From: Halobacteriales archaeon QS_9_68_42
GTDB taxonomy: Archaea; Halobacteriota; Halobacteria; Halobacteriales; Haloarculaceae
DNA: 10,704 bases
Direction of reading: 5' to 3'
NCBI GenBank assembly: GCA_003022905.1
Contig: PXSE01000022.1
Location: 1 to 10,704, forward strand
Shown here: positions 5,712 to 10,704 of the stretch, one piece after another
How positions within the stretch are numbered: the first letter of the stretch is position 1
Layout of the letters: each line of letters begins with the position of its first letter
Translations under genes and position numbers: made by a program
The notes under the pieces: model-generated
What the model saw: only the letters and a program-made list of their open reading frames with translations
What the model was told of the DNA's origin: nothing
Database searches by the model: none

Positions 5712-8518
5712 ATGACCACGTTCGAGGCCGGCGACATCACGCTCCACAAGGTCCGCGACTACGTCTGGGAGATACCGCCCGAGGACGGAATGGGCGCCCC
5801 GGCGCGCGTCTTCGCCAGCGAAGCGCTACTCGAGGAGATCGCCGACGACAAGAGCCTCCAGCAGTTGCGCAACACGACGCACCTCCCCGGCGTCGAAAAG
5901 TACGCGGTCTGCATGCCGGACGGCCACCAGGGGTACGGCTTCCCCGTCGGCGGCGTGGCCGGCATCGATGCCGAGAACGGCTGTATTTCGCCCGGAGCCG
6001 TGGGCTACGACATTAACTGCCTCACCGGCGACTCCGACGTCCGGCTCTCGTTCGGCCGACGGCTCCCGATTGCCGACCTCCGTGAACGGTTCGAGGACGA
6101 GCAAACGGTCGTGGCCGGCGACAAATTAACGGAGTCGGACATCAGGCTGTTCACCGAGTCCGACGATGAGCAGGTGCTCGAAATTAAGACGGCCACCGGT
6201 CGTACGCTCCGGGCGACGGCGGACCACCCGCTCAGAACGCCGGAGGGGATGCTCGAGGTCGACGACCTCGAGGCCGGCGACGACGTCCTCGTCCATCCGT
6301 TCGAGGGTATCGAACACGAGGACCCCGAGGAGTTCACCGTGCTCTCGGAGTCGGACTTCGCGGACGAGGACCCGCAACTCGTCGCGTTCCTGAAGCGCAA
6401 CGACCTCCTGCCGCTGCGCTCGACGGACGACGCGTTCTGTCGCCTCCTGAAACTCGCCGGATTCCACACCGGCGACGGCGCCTTCACGGGGGACCAGACG
6501 TGGTTCTACGCGGACCCGGCGGACCTCGAGGCCATCCGCGAGGACGTCTCGGCGCTCGGCTTCATGCCGTCGAGAATCTACTCCCGCGAGCGTGACCACG
6601 AGATAGACGGCACCCAGTTCACCCGGACCGAGCACGGCGTGAAAATCGGTGCACACGGTTTCAAACAACTGCTCCTCCGTCTCGGGGTGCCCGACGGCTC
6701 GAAGGTGGCGTCGGGGTTCACCCTGCCGGAGTGGTTCGACCGGTTGGCCGACTGGCAGCGCGCGCTCTACCTGTCAGCGTTCTTCGGGGCCGAAATGAGC
6801 GCGCCGTCGGCGGTGTCGAACACGAACTTCTACGCCCCGACGGTCTCGCAGAACCGGCGTAGCGACGTCGCCGACGCCGGCGAACAGTACCTCTCCGGTA
6901 TCGCCGGTACGCTTGAGTCGCTCGGTATCGAGACGAACGACCTCGAACGGTTCGACGCGGAGACGGAGGACACCGAACGGCTCCGGTTCGGCGTCAACAC
7001 CGACCCGGGGAACTTCAGTACCTCCGGCGGAAGGAGCACGTCATCGGCCGGCGCGCCCGCATCGCCTCGGAGGTCGAAACGCGCGCTGACGGCGGGGAAT
7101 CGGTCTCGGAGTTGGAGAAGAAATACGACATCAACGGCCGGTTCGTCGAACGGAGCGCCTGGAGCGGCCGCTCCGGTCGACCGCGGCCGCCAGCCGATTT
7201 ACCATCGTTCGAGGCGTTCTGCGAGTCGACCGAGGTTCGCGGGAACCTCACGGTGCCCGTCGAAATCGAGGCCATCGAACCGGCCGGCAACGAGCCGGTC
7301 TACGACATCGGCGTTGAACACGACGCACACAACTTCCTCGCTAACGGGTTCGTCGTCTCCAACTGCGGCGTCAGGATGGTCAGGACGAACCTTACCTACG
7401 ACGACGTCCGGGGCCGCGAGTCGGAACTCGTCGACGCGCTGTTCGAGGTGGTTCCGTCGGGGCTGGGCGGCGGCGGCATCGTCCAGGGCAGCGGCAACAC
7501 CGTCGAGGCGGCCTTAGAGCGGGGCGTCGACTGGTGTCTCGAGGAGGGCTACGCCGTCGAGTCGGACCTCGCCCACTGCGAGGACGAAGGCCGACGGCCG
7601 GACGCCGACGCCGCGGCCGTCTCGAAGAAGGCCAAGGACCGCGGCCGCAACCAGATGGGGTCGCTCGGCTCGGGCAACCACTTCCTGGAGGTTCAGCGCG
7701 TGACCGACGTGTACGACTCGGCCATCGGCGACGCCTACGGCCTCGAGGAGGACCAGATAGTGGTGCTCATCCACTGTGGGTCGCGGGGACTGGGCCACCA
7801 GGTCTGTAACGACTACCTCCGGGACATTGAGGAGGCCCATAGCGGCCTGCTGTCGCAGTTGCCGGACAAGGAGCTGGCGGCGGCGCCGGCCGGTTCGCAG
7901 CTCGCGGAGGACTACTACGACGCGATGTGTGCGGCCATCAACTTCGCGTGGGTCAACCGCCAGCTCATCACCCACCGGACTCGGGAGGTGTTCGCCGACG
8001 TCTTCGGGACGCCCTGGGAGGACCTTGAGATGGAATTGCTGTACGACGTCGCACACAACATCGCCAAGAAAGAAACGCACGACGTAAATGGCGAGGACAA
8101 GGAGCTGTTCGTCCACCGGAAGGGCGCAACCCGTGCCTTCCCGGCCGGCCACCCTGAGGTGCCGAAAGCTTACCGGGACGTCGGTCAGCCGGTCATCATC
8201 CCCGGGAGCATGGGCGCGGGCTCGTACGTGCTGTGCGGCGGCAGCGAGTCGATGAACGTCTCGTTCGGGTCGACGGCCCACGGCGCCGGCCGGCTGATGA
8301 GCCGGACGCAGGCCAAGGACGAGTTCTGGGGCGGCGACGTCCGGGACGACTTGCGGGAGACCAACCGCATCCACGTGAAGGCACAGAGCGGCGCGACCAT
8401 CGCCGAGGAGGCGCCGGGCGTGTACAAGAACGTCGACGAGGTGGTCCGGGTCAGCGACGAACTCGGCATCGGCGACAAGGTGGCCCGCGTCTACCCGGTC
8501 TGCAACATCAAGGGCTGA
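5712..8518 (+). CDS. rtcB: RtcB RNA-splicing ligase, intein-containing, with an internal frame break
   Basis: RtcB joins 2',3'-cyclic-phosphate and 5'-OH RNA ends using GTP and Mn2+, chiefly tRNA exons after intron removal. The N-extein is 102 residues, with PDGHQGYGFPVGG and ending GYDIN; the C-extein (7364-8515) is 384 residues starting CGVRM. Spliced length is 486, normal for RtcB. In spliced numbering the metal ligands Asp100, Cys103, His208 (GSGNHFLE), His239 (LIHCGSRG) and His333 (DVAHNIAK) and the guanylated His408 (STAHGAGR) are all present, spaced as in Pyrococcus RtcB. The reading frame changes inside the intein near 7004-7019: the first half runs open but wrong to 7517, while the second half begins upstream in the -1 frame. 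Continuous translation therefore needs one extra base or a -1 shift. The ATG at 5712 follows a TATA-like element; the extension to 5607 is not family-like. It is probably co-transcribed with the racemase gene 3 nt downstream. Confidence 0.9.
6018..7363 (+). other. Intein with LAGLIDADG homing endonuclease, inserted before the RtcB active-site Cys
   Basis: The insert is 1346 nt, 449 codons once one base is restored. It begins with CLTGDSDV (Cys1 nucleophile), has the block B TADH motif (67-70), a first LAGLIDADG motif LAGFHTGDGAF (146-156) and a second, diverged one YLSAFFGAEMS (251-261), and ends with VYDIGVEHDAHNFLANGF and VVSN. The terminal Asn449 cyclises, and the +1 residue is Cys. The penultimate residue is Ser448 rather than the common His; His438 of block F is present. 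The same insertion point in RtcB is used by inteins of other archaea, such as Pyrococcus, so this is a known allele position. The frame break falls after about residue 331, past the second endonuclease motif and before the C-terminal splicing block, so neither splicing nor ligase formation is possible without correction. Confidence 0.92.
7004..7022 (+). other. Reading-frame break within the rtcB intein
   Basis: Before this point the coding frame gives an acidic, intein-like protein. After it that frame turns into Ser/Arg/Thr-rich shadow sequence, and the -1 frame takes over with YLRRKEHVIG, ELEKKYDING and the block F motif. The likeliest point is the CCCGGGG run at 7004-7010, where one more G or C would give TDPGELQYLRR. 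The zero-frame reading C_CCG_GGG also has the X_XXY_YYZ form of a -1 slippery site, and a possible stem (CCTCCG 7021-7026 with CGGAGG 7068-7073) lies 10 nt downstream. Confidence 0.8.
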
Positions 8519-8521
8519 CCA

Positions 8522-9745
8522 ATGGGCGTGCAGGTGCCCCTCGGCGATGGATCCGTCGACGTGGAACTGCCGGACTGTGCGGTGTCGGTCGCCGAACCGC
8601 CCGGCGGCGAGGCGGTCGACGTCCGGGCGGCCGCCGAGGCCGCCGTTACCGACCCTGCCGGCCCGCGAGTGACCGACCTGGTGTCGCCGGACGACACCGT
8701 CGCCGTCGTCGTCACCGATATCACCCGGACGACGCCGGACGACGTGCTCATCGACGTCCTGCTGTCGGAACTGCGGCGGGTCGGCGTCTACCGCGAACAG
8801 GTGACCGTCGTCGTCGGGCTCGGGCTGCACCGCCCGATGACCGGCGCGGAACTGGAGACGATGCTGGGCGAGCACGCCGACCTGGCGGTCAACCACGACC
8901 CCGACGAGGCCGTCGAAGTCGGAACCGTCGACGGGACGCCCGTCGAACTGAACCGCCGGGTGGCAATGGCCGACCACGTGCTCTCGACGGGGATGGTCGA
9001 ACCCCACCAGTACGCGGGTTTCTCCGGCGGCGGCAAGACCGTCGCGGTCGGCGCCGGCGGCGCCCCGCTCATCCGGTACACCCACGGCCCGGAGATGCTC
9101 GCAAGGGATGGCGTTCGGCTCGGCCGCGTCGCGGACAACCCCTTCCGCGAGGCAATCGACGAGGCGGGAGACGTCTGCGGGCTAGAGTTCTGCCTGAACG
9201 TCACCCGCGGCCCCCCGGGGGTTCTCGACGTCGCGGCGGGGGCACCGCGGCCGGTCGTCCGCGAACTCGCCGACAGCGCCCGTGAGGCGCTGTCGGTCGA
9301 GGTCGGCGACCGGTTCGATGCGGTCGTTGCGGGCGTCGGCGCGCCGAAGGATGCCAACCTGTATCAGGCGAGCCGGGCGGCGACCTACGTCGTTCTGGGC
9401 GCGAGGAACCCGCTCCGCGAGGGCGGTCGGGTCGTCGTACCCGCCGCACTCCCGGAGGGCGCCGGCGAGGGCACCGGCGAGCGGCGGTTCTACGAGCGAC
9501 TCTCCGCCGCCGAGGACGCCGAATCGCTGTACGAGGCGATGCGCTCGGGCTACGACCCCGGCGCCCAGCGGGCGTTCGTCCTCGCGCGGGCGCTCCGCGA
9601 GCACGACGTGTACGTGACGAACAGCCGGGTGCCGGCGGTGGTCGAGAACTGTTTCATGCAGGCACGTGGCTCGGTCGCCGACGCCGTCGAGGCCGGCAGC
9701 GACGTGTTGGTCGTTCCCGACGCGCTGAACACACTGCTCGTATAA
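8522..9745 (+). CDS. larA: LarA-type nickel-pincer racemase (DUF2088)
   Basis: A 407-residue member of the lactate racemase family, which interconverts the enantiomers of 2-hydroxy acids by hydride transfer through a nickel-pincer nucleotide covalently bound to a lysine. DITRTTP (66-72) is the family's DxTR motif. GLHRPMT gives His103, VEPHQYAGFSGGGKTV gives His162 and Lys172, and YTHGPEM gives His188. Their spacing equals that of His108, His174, Lys184 and His200 of Lactobacillus LarA, so cofactor attachment and nickel binding look intact. In NLYQASR the residue at 285, usually Lys as I recall, is Arg, so the substrate may not be lactate. The cofactor makers LarB, LarC and LarE are not in the window. 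The ATG is 3 nt after the rtcB stop with no Shine-Dalgarno sequence, which suggests an operon with coupled translation. Confidence 0.87.
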   Translation: MGVQVPLGDGSVDVELPDCAVSVAEPPGGEAVDVRAAAEAAVTDPAGPRVTDLVSPDDTVAVVVTDITRTTPDDVLIDVLLSELRRVGVYREQVTVVVGLGLHRPMTGAELETMLGEHADLAVNHDPDEAVEVGTVDGTPVELNRRVAMADHVLSTGMVEPHQYAGFSGGGKTVAVGAGGAPLIRYTHGPEMLARDGVRLGRVADNPFREAIDEAGDVCGLEFCLNVTRGPPGVLDVAAGAPRPVVRELADSAREALSVEVGDRFDAVVAGVGAPKDANLYQASRAATYVVLGARNPLREGGRVVVPAALPEGAGEGTGERRFYERLSAAEDAESLYEAMRSGYDPGAQRAFVLARALREHDVYVTNSRVPAVVENCFMQARGSVADAVEAGSDVLVVPDALNTLLV

Positions 9746-9762
9746 TCCATAACCTACCGGTA

Positions 9763-9787
9763 CGACCGCACCGCAGTCGTGCGGTCG
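9763..9787. terminator. Hairpin between the convergent larA-like and lhr-like genes
   Basis: CGACCGCAC (9763-9771) and GTGCGGTCG (9779-9787) form a perfect 9-bp stem with a 7-nt loop in the 69-bp gap between two converging genes. It could serve both strands as a 3'-end structure. An 8-bp palindrome TACCGGTA (9755-9762) directly abuts it. There is no adjacent T-run. Confidence 0.45.
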
Positions 9788-9814
9788 ACACCGAAATGAC
9801 GTAGGGTAGTCCTG

Positions 9815-10704
9815 TCAATCCGTTCCGATGGGGACGCCCTCGTCGTCGATTTCGGCCATTACGCGGTCGTGGAACTCCTGGAGGACGGCCGACTCGTCCT
9901 CCGCGAGGACGACGTCGCTGGCCATCAGCGTCGCCAGCCCGAAGGCCCGCGGCGTCGGCGAGTCGACCCGCCGGACGGAAACGTCGATGTCGCCCGTGGC
10001 AACGCCGGCGACGAACGTCTCGACGGCGCCGACGGCGAGTTTGTCCTCCAGTATCTCGCGGTAGGTCTCCTCCATCACCGCGAACGCCTCCTTTTCGCGG
10101 GCGAACCCGATGAGCATCTCGCTGGAGACCTGCTGCTGGCTGGCGGACTTCTCGTGGCCCTTGTACCGCTTCAGTATCATCAACGCGCGGGTGGCGTTGA
10201 TTCGGAAGTACCGCTTCAGCAGGTCGGTCCCCTCGAGTGCGGCCCGGAGGTCGCCCCGGACTGCCGCGGGGTCGATGTCATCGAGGAGTCCTCGGAGGTC
10301 GACCTTCCGGTTCAGCGGCATCGACAGCGTGAACCCGTGGTCGGCGACGGCCACCTTCACGTTCGTGTTGGCCTCCTGTGCACACCGGTAGGCGAGCAAC
10401 CGCGAGAGGCCGTCGTTGAACTGCCGGCCGTAGTTGGCGTGGACGTAGAAGTTGCGGCGGTACTCCTCGCGGTCGAGTTCCACCTCGACGGAGAGTCGTC
10501 GGTCCGTCGAGACGCTCTCGACGCCGGCGTAGCGGGCCTGCGCCTCGAACGTCCGGGTGATGGCCCGGACGGAGTTCTTGTCGAGCGGGAACTCACGGAG
10601 CCACTCGCGAACGGCGGGACTGCCGCCGTCCTCCAGCCGTTTCAGCAGTTCCCGCTGGAAGCGCAGCACCTCCCGGCCGAGGTCGTACGACAGCGGCAAC
10701 CGCT
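9815..10704 (-). CDS. lhr: Lhr-family DEAD/DEAH helicase, C-terminal part (5' end outside window)
   Basis: The last 295 residues of a longer protein; the frame is open at the window edge and no start can be assigned. The sequence matches the DEAD/H-associated C-terminal region of large Lhr-type helicases: FYVHANYGRQFNDGLSRLLAYR, then VADHGFTLSMP, a LLKRYFRINATRALMILKRY stretch, a KSASQQQ segment, and a final domain ending SPTPRAFGLATL. The family acts in DNA repair and replication stress in archaea. The helicase motor motifs (Walker A, DExH) would be in the missing N-terminal 600 or so residues, so activity cannot be judged here. An internal TTG at 10699 could be mistaken for a start, but an Arg codon of the same protein precedes it. 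Confidence 0.85.
   Translation of the reverse strand, partial: RLPLSYDLGREVLRFQRELLKRLEDGGSPAVREWLREFPLDKNSVRAITRTFEAQARYAGVESVSTDRRLSVEVELDREEYRRNFYVHANYGRQFNDGLSRLLAYRCAQEANTNVKVAVADHGFTLSMPLNRKVDLRGLLDDIDPAAVRGDLRAALEGTDLLKRYFRINATRALMILKRYKGHEKSASQQQVSSEMLIGFAREKEAFAVMEETYREILEDKLAVGAVETFVAGVATGDIDVSVRRVDSPTPRAFGLATLMASDVVLAEDESAVLQEFHDRVMAEIDDEGVPIGTD

Noticed and set aside
7011..7517. Continuation of the first rtcB frame after the break as a genuine protein tail
   Set aside because: The product becomes Ser/Arg/Thr-rich and basic, unlike halophilic proteins, whereas the -1 frame carries the intein C-terminal block and the whole C-extein.
7112..8518. Second half of rtcB as an independent gene starting at a TTG
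   Set aside because: The TTG is inside the intein, with no promoter or ribosome-binding site seen, and the product would lack the RtcB N-terminal third including Asp100.
7514..9085. 523-residue open frame on the minus strand
   Set aside because: It lies fully antisense to the conserved rtcB C-extein and larA, which carry recognisable catalytic motifs; its Val/Asp/His/Arg-rich product is the usual shadow of GC-rich coding DNA.
1..10704. tRNA or rRNA genes, CRISPR arrays, insertion sequences, attachment sites
   Set aside because: I looked for cloverleaf ends, regularly spaced repeats with spacers and transposase motifs and saw none. The only clear tandem repeat is the 59-bp one, which has no spacers.

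Overview
This window looks like haloarchaeal chromosome. The DNA is very GC-rich, and the predicted proteins are acidic (rich in Asp, Glu, Ala, Val and Gly). Start codons mostly lack Shine-Dalgarno sequences and several have AT-rich elements about 25-35 nt upstream, as expected for leaderless archaeal transcripts. The gene content is also archaeal: RtcB RNA ligase with an intein, an Lhr-type helicase and zinc-ribbon mini-proteins. The genus cannot be decided from the sequence alone.

Layout. (1) 1-708, minus: N-terminal 236 residues of an MgtC/SapB plus DUF4010 membrane protein, cut by the window edge. (2) 913-1470, minus: zinc-ribbon NUDIX hydrolase with a palindrome in its promoter. (3) 1660-1935, minus: 91-residue protein with two membrane helices and a zinc-ribbon-like tail. 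(4) 2090-2231: degenerate 59-bp tandem repeat that copies the end, stop codon included, of the next gene. (5) 2205-4220, minus: fused 3-hydroxyacyl-CoA dehydrogenase/enoyl-CoA hydratase. It diverges from (6) 4352-5506, plus: acyl-CoA dehydrogenase. Together these supply the first three steps of beta-oxidation from one shared 131-bp promoter region; no thiolase is in the window. (7) 5712-8518, plus: rtcB, interrupted by a 449-codon LAGLIDADG intein placed directly before the catalytic metal-binding cysteine. The reading frame breaks inside the intein near 7004-7019. (8) 8522-9745, plus: a LarA-type nickel-pincer racemase, 3 nt behind rtcB. (9) 9815-10704, minus: C-terminal part of an Lhr-family helicase, convergent with larA across a 69-bp gap containing a hairpin.

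The most notable region is rtcB. As written, it cannot be translated in one frame. A single extra base, or a -1 slip at C_CCG_GGG (7004-7010), joins two well-supported halves into a precursor. Splicing would then give a normal 486-residue RtcB with all metal ligands and the guanylated histidine. A sequencing or assembly error, a real inactivating mutation and recoding are all possible; the error is the simplest explanation. No wholly new multi-gene system is evident.
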